Assembly (NCBI GenBank): GCA_035470785.1
Contig: DATIQN010000006.1
Coordinates: forward strand, 27,577-91,576
Source: Croceibacterium_B sp035470785
Lineage (GTDB): Bacteria; Pseudomonadota; Alphaproteobacteria; Sphingomonadales; Sphingomonadaceae
Length of the DNA stretch: 64,000 bases
Direction of reading: 5' to 3'
Position numbers and translations under genes: made by a program. The stretch's first letter is position 1. The number at the start of each line of letters is the position of its first letter. The notes below the pieces were generated by a model. That model saw only the letters and a list, made by a program, of their open reading frames with translations. It did no database searches and was not told the DNA's origin. This document shows positions 1-11,072 of the stretch, one piece after another.

Positions 1-110
1 CCCTGTACCGTGTAGCCGAGATTGCACATCACCTCGGCGATGCCGGACATGCCGATGCCGCCGATACCGACGAAATGGATCGTGCCGATGTCGGTGCCGA
101 CCCCTTGCAT
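1..110 (-). CDS. murC: UDP-N-acetylmuramate--L-alanine ligase, N-terminus only
   Basis: This is the first 36 codons or so of a minus-strand gene that runs off the left edge. The product begins MQGVGTDIGTIHFVGIGGIG, and the glycine-rich GIGGIGMSG is the N-terminal Rossmann loop typical of MurC, which adds L-Ala to UDP-MurNAc in the cytoplasm. The ATG at 108-110 shares one base with the murG stop (TGATG), so the two genes are translationally coupled. The position after murG is the usual one in dcw clusters. Only the N-terminus can be judged; the ATPase and catalytic domains lie outside the window. Confidence 0.9.
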   Translation of the reverse strand, partial: MQGVGTDIGTIHFVGIGGIGMSGIAEVMCNLGYTVQ

Positions 111-1339
111 CAGCGTTCCCCGACGCAGCGATCGAGATGCTGCGCGAGCGGGCCGAGGACAGTATCTTCAATCTCGAAGTGCGCGGCGGTGGCGCGCGCC
201 GCCGATTTGGCCGGGGCGGAACGGTCCACTCTGATCACGTCCTGGATCGCCGACCCGCCGAAGCTTTCGACAAGGTCGGCAAGGTCCTTCGCCGCATTGG
301 GCCGGCCACAATTCCACGCCGCGTGCGCCGCGGTGGCGAGCGTCTCGGGATGCTGCGCCATCGCCTGGATCTGCTTGGCCAGTTCCTTGGCGGTGAACTT
401 GTGCTGGCGGATCGAGCGCGCGCCGCCCGCCTTGACCATCTCGCGCGCGTTGGCGGCCTGGTGGTCGTCGGTGGCGATCGGCAGCGGGATCAGGATCGCC
501 GGGCGGCCGACATCGGTCAGTTCGGCGATCGTCGAAGCGCCGGCGCGGCCGATGAACAGGTGAGCGTCGGCGAGCCGCGCTTCCATGTCCTCGAAGTAAG
601 TGCCGAGCTCGGCCGGAATGTGATGGTTGGCGTAGCGCTCGCGGACCGCGTCGAGGTCCTCGGCGCGGCACTGCTGGGTGACTTGCAGGCGGCTGCGCAG
701 CGCCGGAGGTAACATGGCGAGGCCATCCGGGACTATCTCCGACAACACCCGCGCGCCCTGGCTGCCGCCGGTCACCAGCACGCGCAGCAAGCCATCCTGG
801 GTGAACGCCGGAAACGGCTCGTCACGCAGCGCGAGGACTTGCGGGCGGACCGGATTGCCGACGAGGTGGACTTTATCGAGGTACTTGGGCTTGAGGCGGT
901 CGACATCGGGGTATGCAGTGGCGATGGCGTCGACCCGTGGGGCAAGCAATCGATTGACCCGGCCGAGCACGGCGTTCTGCTCGTGGATCACCGAGCCGAT
1001 CCCGGCCGAACGCGCCGCGAGCAGCGCGGGAAGCGCTGGATAACCGCCGAAACCGATCACCGCGCTCGGCTCGAAGCTCTCGAACAATCGCAGGGCCATC
1101 CGCCGGCCTTCGAGCACCGCGGCGATGGCCTTGGGCCACCCGAGCGGGTTCTTGCCGAAGCGCCCGGCGGGCAACACGTGCGCGGGCAGGAAGTCGGGCT
1201 TGCCGGGAATCTCGGCGCCCCGCTTGTCGGTTATCAGCGCGACGTGATGGCCGCGCCGCTCCAGCTCATAGGCGAGCGCGAACGCCGGCGTCAGGTGACC
1301 GCCGGTGCCGCCCGCCGCAAGGACGTAGTGCCGCGTCAC
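110..1339 (-). CDS. murG: Lipid II synthase (UDP-GlcNAc:undecaprenyl-PP-MurNAc-pentapeptide GlcNAc transferase)
   Basis: MurG transfers GlcNAc from UDP-GlcNAc to lipid I at the inner face of the cytoplasmic membrane, giving lipid II. The N-terminal loop GGTGGH is at residues 10-15, and the C-terminal nucleotide-sugar domain shows VTGGSQGA and a FIGRAGAST-like segment. The 409 residues exceed the usual 355-370. The surplus is a C-terminal tail of about 40 residues after the last recognisable helix, rich in Ala and Arg, whose role I cannot assign. The start overlaps the ftsW stop by 4 nt (ATGA). Confidence 0.96.
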   Translation of the reverse strand: MTRHYVLAAGGTGGHLTPAFALAYELERRGHHVALITDKRGAEIPGKPDFLPAHVLPAGRFGKNPLGWPKAIAAVLEGRRMALRLFESFEPSAVIGFGGYPALPALLAARSAGIGSVIHEQNAVLGRVNRLLAPRVDAIATAYPDVDRLKPKYLDKVHLVGNPVRPQVLALRDEPFPAFTQDGLLRVLVTGGSQGARVLSEIVPDGLAMLPPALRSRLQVTQQCRAEDLDAVRERYANHHIPAELGTYFEDMEARLADAHLFIGRAGASTIAELTDVGRPAILIPLPIATDDHQAANAREMVKAGGARSIRQHKFTAKELAKQIQAMAQHPETLATAAHAAWNCGRPNAAKDLADLVESFGGSAIQDVIRVDRSAPAKSAARATAAHFEIEDTVLGPLAQHLDRCVGER

Positions 1340-2562
1340 CGGAGTTTTTCCTGCCGGTCCAGTGCCCCGGCGAGCCCGAGCCCTTCGCGGCTAAGGAACG
1401 GGTTGCGCCGCGTCAGCGCCAGCAGCAGGCCGACGGTAACGCATTGGGCGATGGTCGACGAGCCGCCGTAACTTACCAGCGGCAGCGTCATGCCCTTCGA
1501 AGGAAACAACTGCAGGTTGACCAGCACGTTGATGAATGCCTGCCCGCCGAACAGCGCGGCAAGGCCGGTGCAGGCGAGGACCGTGAAGAGGTTCTCCTCC
1601 TCGACCAGGCGGATGATGACCTTGAGCACGATCGCAAGATACAACAGGACCACCAGCGCGCACACCAGCAGCCCGAATTCCTCGCCGATGACCGAGAAGA
1701 TGTAGTCGGTGTGCGCCTCGGGCAGCTGCATCTTGCGCTGGCCGAGCCACAGGCCCGTGCCCGTCCACCCACCGGCCAGCAATGTGCGGCTGGCGAGGTC
1801 GACCTGGTCGAACGCGGTGCCGCCGCCGAGGAAGCTGTCGATCCGGTGCCGCGCATTCTCGTAGAAGAAATAAGCCAGCACGAGCGCGCCGACGCCGCCG
1901 CCGCCGGCCATCACGATCCGCTTCATCGGCATCCCGGCGAGCATCGCCACCACCAGCCATGCGCCGACAAACAGGATCGCATCGCCGAGATCGGGCTGGG
2001 CCATGAGCAACACGGCGACGAGCGCCATCAGACTGCCGCTGATCGCGATCACCGGAAGCGTCGCGTCGCGCAGCTTCCATGACAGGATCCACGCTATCAG
2101 GATGGCGTAGGCCGGCTTGAGGAACTCACTCGGCTGGAAGCGCATGCCGATGCTGATCCAGCGTTTAGCGCCGTTGACCTCGCTGCCAATCACGGGGACT
2201 AGCATGAGAAACACCAGCATGGCCGCCCCCAGGATGATCCCGCCACGGCGAGCCCGGTCGCGCGGCGCCATCGAGACGCCAAGCATCACGCACACGCCGA
2301 CGAACTGCCAGCGCAAGTGCGCCCACAGGAAGTAAAGATCGTCGAGTTTGCCGCCGTTTGCTGAGAGCCGCCGCGCGCTCGCCGGCGAGGCGGCGGCCAC
2401 GGCTATGGCGCCGATCCCCATCAGCGCCAGCACGAGCGCGAGCAGCACGTGGTCGATCTCGCGCCACCAGACGCGCAGCTGGGCGGCCCGGCTGCGCTTG
2501 AAGCGCGGCGCGACCGGGGCGCGTTCGCCCGGGCGCGGGATGTAGGGGCGCGCGCTGGTCAT
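1336..2562 (-). CDS. ftsW: SEDS-family septal peptidoglycan polymerase FtsW
   Basis: FtsW is a polytopic membrane glycosyltransferase that polymerises lipid II at the septum together with its class B PBP partner FtsI, also encoded here. The protein has 408 residues, a cytoplasmic basic N-terminus and about ten hydrophobic segments. The SEDS signatures are visible as GEEFGL and, near the C-terminus, FPSKGMTLPLVSYGGSS. A RodA assignment is less likely because the gene sits between murD and murG. It overlaps murD upstream and murG downstream by 4 nt each, so it should be translated by re-initiation. Confidence 0.96.
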   Translation of the reverse strand: MTSARPYIPRPGERAPVAPRFKRSRAAQLRVWWREIDHVLLALVLALMGIGAIAVAAASPASARRLSANGGKLDDLYFLWAHLRWQFVGVCVMLGVSMAPRDRARRGGIILGAAMLVFLMLVPVIGSEVNGAKRWISIGMRFQPSEFLKPAYAILIAWILSWKLRDATLPVIAISGSLMALVAVLLMAQPDLGDAILFVGAWLVVAMLAGMPMKRIVMAGGGGVGALVLAYFFYENARHRIDSFLGGGTAFDQVDLASRTLLAGGWTGTGLWLGQRKMQLPEAHTDYIFSVIGEEFGLLVCALVVLLYLAIVLKVIIRLVEEENLFTVLACTGLAALFGGQAFINVLVNLQLFPSKGMTLPLVSYGGSSTIAQCVTVGLLLALTRRNPFLSREGLGLAGALDRQEKLR

Positions 2563-3902
2563 GCTGCCGGCTCTTGTGCGGAGACTTCGGCTCCGGTTAG
2601 CTCGGCGACCAAGTGCCGGAAGCAGTCGCCGCGCGCCTCATAGTCCTTGAATTGGTCGAAACTCGCGCACGCGGGCGATAGCAGGATGACGTCGCCGCGC
2701 CTGGCGGCGGCCATCGCGCGCTGAACCGCCTCACTGAGCATCTCGCACGGCTCGACGTGCATGAACGGCGCCAGGATGTCGGCGAAGTGCGGCCCCGCCT
2801 CGCCGATCGTGTAGGCGGCGGCGACGTTGGGGAAGCCGGAAGCGCATTCGTCGAGCTCGTCGCTCTTCGGCAGCCCGCCGACTATCCAGTGCACACGCGG
2901 CCGCGGATCCGCGGGGTAGGCAGACAGCGCCGGCGCGGCCGAAGCCGCGTTGGTCGCCTTGCTGTCGTTGACGAAGGTGACCCCGCCGAAGGTGCCGAGC
3001 ACCTCCATCCGGTGCGGCAGGCCCCGGAAGGTCGCTAGACCCGCCTCGATCGCGTTGTCGGACAGCCCCAGTTCGGTTGCGATGGCCGAGGCGATGGCGG
3101 CGTTCTGCAAGTTATGGGGCCCCTTGAGGCCAAGCCAGCCGGGTTGGCGCGTGAGCAATGCAGCAGGATCGGCGCAGACCGCGCGGCCGCGCGTGCGCCG
3201 CAGCGCCTGCTCCGTGTAGATCGCCTGGGTCGGTTCGTCCTCACACCCGAACACCGCCAAATGCCCTTCGCCCTGCATGGCGAAGAGGCGCGCCTTGGAA
3301 GCGGCGTAGGCGGTGAATCCGGGGTAGCGGTCGAGGTGGTCGGGGGTGACGTTGGTCAGCGCCGCGGCTTCGCAATCGAGGCTGTAGGTCAGGTCGATCT
3401 GGTAGCTCGACAGTTCGAGCACATAGACGCCGCCTGCAGTAAGCGGGTCCTGCGCCAGGATCGGCAAGCCGATGTTGCCACCCATCCGCGCTGGCACTCC
3501 GGCCTGGTCGAGCAAGTGGTGGACCAGCGCGGTGGTGGTCGACTTGCCGTTGGTGCCGGTGATGCCGACGACTTTGTGCGACGGCAGGCTCGGGCGGGCG
3601 AGCGCGAACAGCTCGATGTCCCCGATCAGCGGCACCCCGGCTTCGCGCGCCCGCGCGGAGATCGGATGGGTGTTGAGCGGCACGCCGGGAGACAGCACTA
3701 GGCCGTCGAACCCGGCCAGCTCGATCTCCAGCGGATCGCCGATCGCGGCCTGCCCGGCAACCTCTTCGCGCGGCCCCGGTCGCCGGTCCCATGCTGTGAC
3801 ATACGCTCTGCTGGCGTGCAGCGCCGCGACCGTCGCCAGCCCCGAACGGGCGAGGCCCAACACGGCGTAGCGCTTGCCGGCGAAGGCGGGCGAAACAATC
3901 AT
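2559..3902 (-). CDS. murD: UDP-N-acetylmuramoylalanine--D-glutamate ligase
   Basis: MurD adds D-Glu to UDP-MurNAc-L-Ala with ATP hydrolysis in the cytoplasm. The 447 residues match the family. An N-terminal UDP-binding fold (VLGLARSGLA) is followed by the Mur ligase ATP loop GITGTNGKSTT and the carbamylated-lysine region, and the C-terminal domain carries VNDSKATN, the usual MurD segment near the substrate. The start overlaps the mraY stop by 4 nt and the stop overlaps the ftsW start by 4 nt. Confidence 0.97.
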   Translation of the reverse strand: MIVSPAFAGKRYAVLGLARSGLATVAALHASRAYVTAWDRRPGPREEVAGQAAIGDPLEIELAGFDGLVLSPGVPLNTHPISARAREAGVPLIGDIELFALARPSLPSHKVVGITGTNGKSTTTALVHHLLDQAGVPARMGGNIGLPILAQDPLTAGGVYVLELSSYQIDLTYSLDCEAAALTNVTPDHLDRYPGFTAYAASKARLFAMQGEGHLAVFGCEDEPTQAIYTEQALRRTRGRAVCADPAALLTRQPGWLGLKGPHNLQNAAIASAIATELGLSDNAIEAGLATFRGLPHRMEVLGTFGGVTFVNDSKATNAASAAPALSAYPADPRPRVHWIVGGLPKSDELDECASGFPNVAAAYTIGEAGPHFADILAPFMHVEPCEMLSEAVQRAMAAARRGDVILLSPACASFDQFKDYEARGDCFRHLVAELTGAEVSAQEPAA

Positions 3903-4969
3903 CGCAGCTTCAGCGTCGCCAAGCCGAGCAGCGCGAGCACGATCGAGACGATCCAGAAGCGGATCACCACGGTCGATTCCGACCAGCCCAGTTGCTCGAA
4001 GTGATGGTGGATCGGGGCCATCCGGAAAATTCGTCGCCCGGTGCGCTTGAACCAGAAGACCTGGATCATCACGCTCGCGGTCTCCATCACGAACAGCCCG
4101 CCGACGATCAGCAAAACGATCTCATGGTGGCTGGCGACGGCGATCGCGCCGAGCGCACCGCCCAGGGCAAGGCTGCCCGTATCGCCCATGAACACCGCCG
4201 CCGGGGGCGCATTGAACCATAGGAAGGCGAGGCCCGCGCCCATGATCCCGGTGCACATGATCGCCAGTTCGCCGGCGCCCGGAACATGCGGGATGCCAAG
4301 GTAGTGCGAATAGTCGACGCGGCCGACGAGGTAACAGATGATCGCGAAGGTCCCGGCGGCGATCACCACCGGCATGGTCGCCAGCCCGTCGAGCCCGTCG
4401 GTCAGGTTTACCGCGTTGCCCGCGCCCACCATCACCGTGGCGGCGAAGACGTAATACAAGGGCCCGAGCGGGATAATGCGGTCCGAGAAGAACGGCACAT
4501 AGAGGTTGGTGCTGATGTGGCCGACGATCAGGTAGGCGGCGACCCCCGCGACAGCGAATTCGGCGAGCAACCGGACCCGACCCGACACGCCCTTGTGGCT
4601 GCGCTTGGCGACCTTGTCGTAATCATCGAGGAAACCGATCAGCCCAAAGCCGCCGGTAACTGCCAGGCACGCCCACACGAACGGGCTCTTCAAGTCCATC
4701 CAAAGCAGCATGGAGATTAGCAGCGAGGTGAGGATCATCAGCCCGCCCATCGTCGGGGTGCCGACTTTGGCGAGGTGCGTTTGCGGGCCGTCGACGCGGA
4801 TCGGCTGGCCCTTGCCCTGGCGCACGCGAAGCATCGAGATGAATTTCGGGCCGATCATCAGGCCGAGCGCCAGCGCCGTCAGCAGCGTCGCCCCGGAGCG
4901 AAAGGTCTGGTAGCGGACGAGGTTGAACAGTCCCTCGAAATCAAGCCATTGCGCCAGCAGGTACAGCAT
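3899..4969 (-). CDS. mraY: Phospho-MurNAc-pentapeptide transferase
   Basis: MraY transfers phospho-MurNAc-pentapeptide to undecaprenyl phosphate, giving lipid I. The start is set at the ATG at 4967-4969 (MLYLLAQWLDFEG), which gives 356 residues, the family length; the frame stays open further upstream but reads into murF coding sequence. Diagnostic motifs are FLDDYDK, the GDTGSLALGG loop and the C-terminal HHHFEQLGW box. About ten membrane segments are predicted by eye. The gene starts 10 nt after the murF stop, the longest gap in the cluster. Confidence 0.96.
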   Translation of the reverse strand: MLYLLAQWLDFEGLFNLVRYQTFRSGATLLTALALGLMIGPKFISMLRVRQGKGQPIRVDGPQTHLAKVGTPTMGGLMILTSLLISMLLWMDLKSPFVWACLAVTGGFGLIGFLDDYDKVAKRSHKGVSGRVRLLAEFAVAGVAAYLIVGHISTNLYVPFFSDRIIPLGPLYYVFAATVMVGAGNAVNLTDGLDGLATMPVVIAAGTFAIICYLVGRVDYSHYLGIPHVPGAGELAIMCTGIMGAGLAFLWFNAPPAAVFMGDTGSLALGGALGAIAVASHHEIVLLIVGGLFVMETASVMIQVFWFKRTGRRIFRMAPIHHHFEQLGWSESTVVIRFWIVSIVLALLGLATLKLR

Positions 4970-4979
4970 TCTCGAACGT

Positions 4980-6437
<1,458 letters not shown>

Positions 6438-6440
6438 TAA

Positions 6441-7904
6441 TCAAGCTCCTTTTGCGGCGGCGCACTCGCGCGCGACCGTCACGTCGTCGAAGGGCAACAC
6501 GCGCATCGTGTCGCCAGCCCCCACGATCTGTCCCTGTTCGTGTCCCTTGCCGGCGATCAGCACGATGTCGTCACGGCCGGCTTCGGCGATGACCGCGGCA
6601 ATCGCCGCGCGCCGGTCACCTATTTCGCGCGCGTTTGAACCGGCGCCTTCGAGCACGGCCGCGCGGATCGCCGCCGGGTCTTCGCCGCGCGGGTTATCAT
6701 CGGTGACGATCACCAGGTCGGAGAGTTCCGCGGCCACCGCGCCCATCGGTTGACGCTTGCCTCGATCCCGGTCGCCGCCGGCGCCGAACACGATGATCAG
6801 CCTGCCTTCGACGTGCGGTCGCAGCGCGTCGATCGCCGCTTCGAGCGCATCGGGAGTGTGCGCGTAATCGACATAGACCGGCGCGCCGCTGAGCGTGATC
6901 GCCGCGCGTTCGAGGCGCCCGCGCACGGGCTGTAACCGCCCGAGCGCGTCGACGATCCGCGCCGGTTCGCCGCCGGTCGCCAGCACCAGTCCGGCGGCGG
7001 TCAAGGCGTTGGCCGCCTGATAAGCGCCGATCAGCGGCAGAATTACGACTTCGTTGCGCCCCCCGATCTCGATTTCGAGTTCCTGGCCTAGCTGCTTCGG
7101 CGCGCGCCCGAGGAGACGAATGTCCTCGCCGCACTCACCCACCGTTAAAAGACGAAGACCGCGCTCGCGGACGATCTGTATCACGCGCCCCGACCATTCG
7201 TCGTCGGCCCAGACCACGGCCGTGCCGCCATCCGATACGACTTCGGAGAACAGTCGCATCTTGGCGGCGAAATAGTCCTCCATGTCGGCATGATAATCGA
7301 GGTGGTCGCGCGACAGGTTGGTGAACGCGCCGGCGGCGACCGGAAGGCCTTCGTTGCGGTATTGGCTCAGGCCGTGGCTCGACGCTTCGTAGGCGACGTG
7401 GGTCACCCCTTCGCGCGCAAGGCCCGCCATGTTCGACAGGAAGGTGACGATGTCGGGCGTGGTCAGCCCGGTCGAGACGCTCTCGTCGGGCGTGGTGACG
7501 CCCAGGGTGCCGATCGAGGCCGCGCGCTCGCCGCACATGCGCCAGATCTGCCGGGTCATTTCGACGGTCGACGTCTTGCCGTTGGTGCCGGTGACGGCGA
7601 CGATGGTCTCGGGCACCGGGCGGAAGAACTGCGCGGCGAGGCGGGCAAACGCCCGGCGCGGCAGAGGGTCGGCAATGTGCGCCGCGCGTTCGACCCGGGC
7701 CTCGGGCCGGGCGATCACAGCGATCGCCCCGGCGCTGACCGCCGCGGGGATGAAGTCTTCGCCGTTGAACGCCGCGCCCTTGAAGGCGCCGAACACGGTT
7801 CCGGGGGCGACCTTGCGGTGGTCGATCGCGAAGCCCGTCACCTGGGCGTCCGACGCAGTTCCCGCATCGAGCCCCGCCGCGGCGGCGAGCGGGCCGAGCT
7901 TCAT
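6441..7904 (-). CDS. murE: UDP-MurNAc-L-Ala-D-Glu--meso-diaminopimelate ligase
   Basis: MurE adds the third stem-peptide residue. The ATG at 7902-7904 (MKLGPLAAAAGLD) is preferred over the further-upstream open frame because it overlaps the ftsI stop by 4 nt and gives 487 residues, the family length. The ATP loop is VTGTNGKTSTVEM. The motif DNPR in TDDNPRGEDP is the known specificity signature for meso-diaminopimelate rather than lysine, so the organism should have A1-gamma-type Gram-negative peptidoglycan. Confidence 0.97.
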   Translation of the reverse strand: MKLGPLAAAAGLDAGTASDAQVTGFAIDHRKVAPGTVFGAFKGAAFNGEDFIPAAVSAGAIAVIARPEARVERAAHIADPLPRRAFARLAAQFFRPVPETIVAVTGTNGKTSTVEMTRQIWRMCGERAASIGTLGVTTPDESVSTGLTTPDIVTFLSNMAGLAREGVTHVAYEASSHGLSQYRNEGLPVAAGAFTNLSRDHLDYHADMEDYFAAKMRLFSEVVSDGGTAVVWADDEWSGRVIQIVRERGLRLLTVGECGEDIRLLGRAPKQLGQELEIEIGGRNEVVILPLIGAYQAANALTAAGLVLATGGEPARIVDALGRLQPVRGRLERAAITLSGAPVYVDYAHTPDALEAAIDALRPHVEGRLIIVFGAGGDRDRGKRQPMGAVAAELSDLVIVTDDNPRGEDPAAIRAAVLEGAGSNAREIGDRRAAIAAVIAEAGRDDIVLIAGKGHEQGQIVGAGDTMRVLPFDDVTVARECAAAKGA

Positions 7905-9628
7905 TCCGTACCCCCGCCGTCGCCGACGAGCGGCTTGAGGTCCGACAGGTCGATATCGCGGCTGTCGTCGGGCAAGACGCCGAGCATCGGCCCGATCCGC
8001 GGGATCAGTCGTCCGACGATCGGCACCGCATTCCACGCGGCGGTGCGCTGGAAAGAGCTGGCAGTGTTGGCCTTGGGATCGTCGAGCATGACGACGACCA
8101 CGTAGCGCGGCTTGTCCATCGGGAAGGCCGAGGCGAAAGTTGCCACCACCGAGTGATGGTTATAACCGCCGGCATCGGCCTTTTCCGCGCTGCCGGTCTT
8201 GCCGCCGACACGGAAGCCCGGCGCGTTGGCCTTGCGGCCGGTGCCATAGACGGCGACCATCCGCAGAAGCTGGTTCATGCGCGCGCTAGTGCTCGCCTTG
8301 AACACCCGGCGCCCGCGGGCCTCGTCGCCGGGCTGGACCTTGAGCAGTGTGGCGGGGCGCCAGATGCCGCCGTTGACCAGCGCCGCATAGGCGGCGGCGA
8401 GGTGCAGCGGGGTGACGGCAATGCCGTGCCCGAAGCCGACGGTCATCGTCCGCAAACGCGGCCAGGGCGGCTTGTGCCAGATCGGAAAACCGCGCGCGGG
8501 CAGCTCGATATACGGGCGCTCGTTCATGCCGAGGTCGGCGAGGGTACGCGCCAGACGGTCGCCGCCGAGCTGGTCGGCGATCTGCGCGCTGACGATGTTC
8601 GACGAAGGGATCAGCGTCTCGGGAATATTGAGGGAGGAGCCGAGGTTTTCGTCGTCGTGGATGGTGAAGCCGTCGATATGCAGCGGCGTGGCGGGATAGC
8701 GCCGCCCGAGGTCGGTGATCACGCCATTGTCGATCGCCGCGGCCACGGTCAGCGGCTTGAAGGTCGAGCCGAGCTCATAGACCTCGTTGGTCACGCGGTT
8801 GAACATGCGCGCCTGCCCGTTGGCGTCGATCCGGTTGGGATCGAACGACGGCAGCGAGGCGAGCGCGAGCACTTCGCCGCTGTCGACATCGAGCACGATG
8901 CCCGCCGCGCCGACCGCGTCGACCGCGCGCATCCCGCTGGCGAGCTCGTCCTCGAGCGCACCCTGGACGCGCACGTCGATCGACAGCGGGATTGGGCGGC
9001 CGCGCTCGGCCGGATCGAGCAGGCGGCTGTCGAGGAACGATTCCATGCCCACGCGGCCGTGCCCGTCGGAGCCGACATAGCCGAGAACGTGCGCGGCGAG
9101 GCTGCCTTGCGGATACTGGCGGTCCTTCTCGCCCGGAGTCTCGAGCGCGAGTTCGCCGATCGCGTTGACCGCGTTGACCTCGTCGGGGAGAAGCCGCCGG
9201 CGCAGGTAGCCGGGCTTGCCCGCCGCGAGCAGGCGCGCGGTCGAAGCCAGGTCGATGTCCGGGAAGATCGCCTTCAGCCGCGCAGCGACGACGCCCGGCG
9301 GATTGACCAGCGGGGGTCCGCCGTCACCCAGCGCGTGGGGATTGTACCACAGCGCATAGGCGGGAAACGCGCGCGCCAGCGGAACGCCGTTGCGATCGGT
9401 GATCTCGCCACGCGGCGGCAACAGCGCCTGCGCCATCGAATGTGCCGTCGGCGCCGGCTGAACAACGCCGAGCCATGCGATCCGGGTCAGCGCGACGAAG
9501 GCGATCAGCGCGAAGCCGCCGGCCAGGATCAGCATCCGCAGCTGGGCGGTGAGCAGCTGGTGGTGGCGGATATCGACCAGACGTATGCGCGAAGGCGCGA
9601 AACCGGCATCGAACGTCAGTGCGTTCAT
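7901..9628 (-). CDS. ftsI: Septal transpeptidase, penicillin-binding protein 3
   Basis: FtsI is the class B PBP that cross-links septal peptidoglycan. A cytoplasmic N-terminus is followed by one membrane anchor (about residues 31-52), a pedestal domain with RGEITDRNG, and a transpeptidase domain. All three active-site motifs are present: STFK at 288-291 with the nucleophile Ser288, SSN at 342-344 and KTGS at 477-480. The length of 575 is normal. The gene overlaps ftsL upstream and murE downstream by 4 nt each. Confidence 0.97.
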   Translation of the reverse strand: MNALTFDAGFAPSRIRLVDIRHHQLLTAQLRMLILAGGFALIAFVALTRIAWLGVVQPAPTAHSMAQALLPPRGEITDRNGVPLARAFPAYALWYNPHALGDGGPPLVNPPGVVAARLKAIFPDIDLASTARLLAAGKPGYLRRRLLPDEVNAVNAIGELALETPGEKDRQYPQGSLAAHVLGYVGSDGHGRVGMESFLDSRLLDPAERGRPIPLSIDVRVQGALEDELASGMRAVDAVGAAGIVLDVDSGEVLALASLPSFDPNRIDANGQARMFNRVTNEVYELGSTFKPLTVAAAIDNGVITDLGRRYPATPLHIDGFTIHDDENLGSSLNIPETLIPSSNIVSAQIADQLGGDRLARTLADLGMNERPYIELPARGFPIWHKPPWPRLRTMTVGFGHGIAVTPLHLAAAYAALVNGGIWRPATLLKVQPGDEARGRRVFKASTSARMNQLLRMVAVYGTGRKANAPGFRVGGKTGSAEKADAGGYNHHSVVATFASAFPMDKPRYVVVVMLDDPKANTASSFQRTAAWNAVPIVGRLIPRIGPMLGVLPDDSRDIDLSDLKPLVGDGGGTE

Positions 9629-10134
9629 TCGCCGATGTCTCCGATCGCCGCCGCCAGCGGAATGCGCAGCGCGCCGCCCTCGTGAGTCGCAGAGAGCGCG
9701 ACACGGCGCACGTCGGGGGCGAGCAGCTTCTCGTCGACCGGCTTGCCGGTCAGCGGGGAGACAAACTTGGGATAAGGCGGCGCGTCGGCGCCCTTGTCGA
9801 GGCTGGCGACACGGATCGGCGAGGGCGCGCCCGCAGCCCGCGGCGTGCCGAACTTGGCCAGCTGGCGCTCGTTCTCGACGAACTGCGACGCGGTCGGGGC
9901 CGAGTAGCCGAATTCGACGCGGTTCCAGCTGGCGAGTTGCTCCTGGCTCGCGCGGGTCTCGAACTCGGTCTCGAGCAGGGTCTTTTCGTCCTCAAGCGCG
10001 ACAATCTGGCGCTCCGAGCGGACGACCTCGCTGCGTACCGCGTGCACTTTCAGGTGCAGCCCGAGATAGCAGACCGTGCACAGGGCCAGCACGGCGATCC
10101 AGCCCATCCGGCGCAAGCGGCTTTGCTGGGTCAT
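9625..10134 (-). CDS. ftsL: FtsL-like cell division protein
   Basis: This is a 169-residue bitopic protein with a short basic cytoplasmic N-terminus, one membrane segment (about residues 10-30) and a following heptad-like stretch (about 32-70) suited to a coiled coil. FtsL with this topology sits between rsmH and ftsI and bridges FtsB and FtsW/FtsI. Sequence identity to characterised FtsL is weak, as is usual for this family. The call rests on topology and position. The periplasmic tail after residue 75 is longer than in E. coli FtsL and rich in Pro and Ala. It overlaps both neighbours by 4 nt. Confidence 0.8.
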   Translation of the reverse strand: MTQQSRLRRMGWIAVLALCTVCYLGLHLKVHAVRSEVVRSERQIVALEDEKTLLETEFETRASQEQLASWNRVEFGYSAPTASQFVENERQLAKFGTPRAAGAPSPIRVASLDKGADAPPYPKFVSPLTGKPVDEKLLAPDVRRVALSATHEGGALRIPLAAAIGDIGE

Positions 10135-11072
10135 GCGGCCTCCCTGACCGGCGCCGCGGTGCGAACCGCGGACCGTAGTGTGGCCGAACGGGCGCGCGGA
10201 TTGCGTGCAACCTCGGCCTCGGATGGATGAATGGCGCGGGAAACCCGGGCGAAGGCCGGAGGGGGTCCGGCCTTCGCCTCGGGCAAATGGCGCGAGGTGC
10301 CCTGGTTGGTCGCGCCAGCCTCACGCAGGAAACGCTTCACGATGCGGTCTTCGAGTGAATGGAAGGTCACCACCGCCAGCCGGCCGCCTTCGCGCAGCAC
10401 GGCCTCGGCGGCGCGCAGGCCGGTTTCGAGCTCGTCGAGCTCGGCGTTGACGTGGATGCGCACGGCCTGAAACGTCCGCGTGGCCGGATCCTTGGGCGCA
10501 CCGGGACGATAGCCGAGCGCCTTGCGCACCACGCGGGCGAGATCGCCGGTGGTCGCCAGCGGCCGCGCGGCGACGATCGCGCGGGCGACGCGGCGGCTCT
10601 GACGCTCCTCGCCATACTGATAAAGTACGTCAGCAATGTCTTCCTCGCGCGCGGCGTTGAGGAAGTCGGCCGCGCTTTCGCCTTCGCGGCTCATCCGCAT
10701 GTCGAGCGGCCCTTCGCTCGAGAACGCGAAACCGCGCCCGGCCTGGTCGAGCTGCATCGACGACACTCCGATATCCATGGCGACCCCGTCAACCCGCGCG
10801 ACGCCGGCTTGCGCGAGTGCGCTAACCATTTCGGAAAAACGCCTCTGATGGAGAACCAGCCGCGGCGGATTTTCCCCAGATTCTGGGAACTTGGCGCCCG
10901 CGGCGATCGCATCGGGGTCGCGATCGAAGGCGTGCACCGTCGCTCCGCGGTCGAGAAACGCACGGGTGTAGCCGCCGGCACCGAAGGTGGCGTCGACCAC
11001 CACGTCGCCCGGTTGCGGATCGAGCGCGGCGACGACTTCGTCAAGCAGGACGGGGACGTGAAGCGCGGTCAC
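10131..11072 (-). CDS. rsmH: 16S rRNA (cytosine-1402-N4)-methyltransferase
   Basis: RsmH (MraW) methylates N4 of C1402 of 16S rRNA in the decoding centre. I set the start at the GTG at 11070-11072, which overlaps the mraZ stop as GTGA and gives 313 residues beginning with the conserved TALHVPVLLDEV; the open frame upstream is mraZ read out of frame. The SAM-binding loop VDATFGAGGYTRAFL and the downstream FDRDPDAI fit class I methyltransferases of this family. The stop overlaps ftsL by 4 nt. Confidence 0.95.
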   Translation of the reverse strand: MTALHVPVLLDEVVAALDPQPGDVVVDATFGAGGYTRAFLDRGATVHAFDRDPDAIAAGAKFPESGENPPRLVLHQRRFSEMVSALAQAGVARVDGVAMDIGVSSMQLDQAGRGFAFSSEGPLDMRMSREGESAADFLNAAREEDIADVLYQYGEERQSRRVARAIVAARPLATTGDLARVVRKALGYRPGAPKDPATRTFQAVRIHVNAELDELETGLRAAEAVLREGGRLAVVTFHSLEDRIVKRFLREAGATNQGTSRHLPEAKAGPPPAFARVSRAIHPSEAEVARNPRARSATLRSAVRTAAPVREAA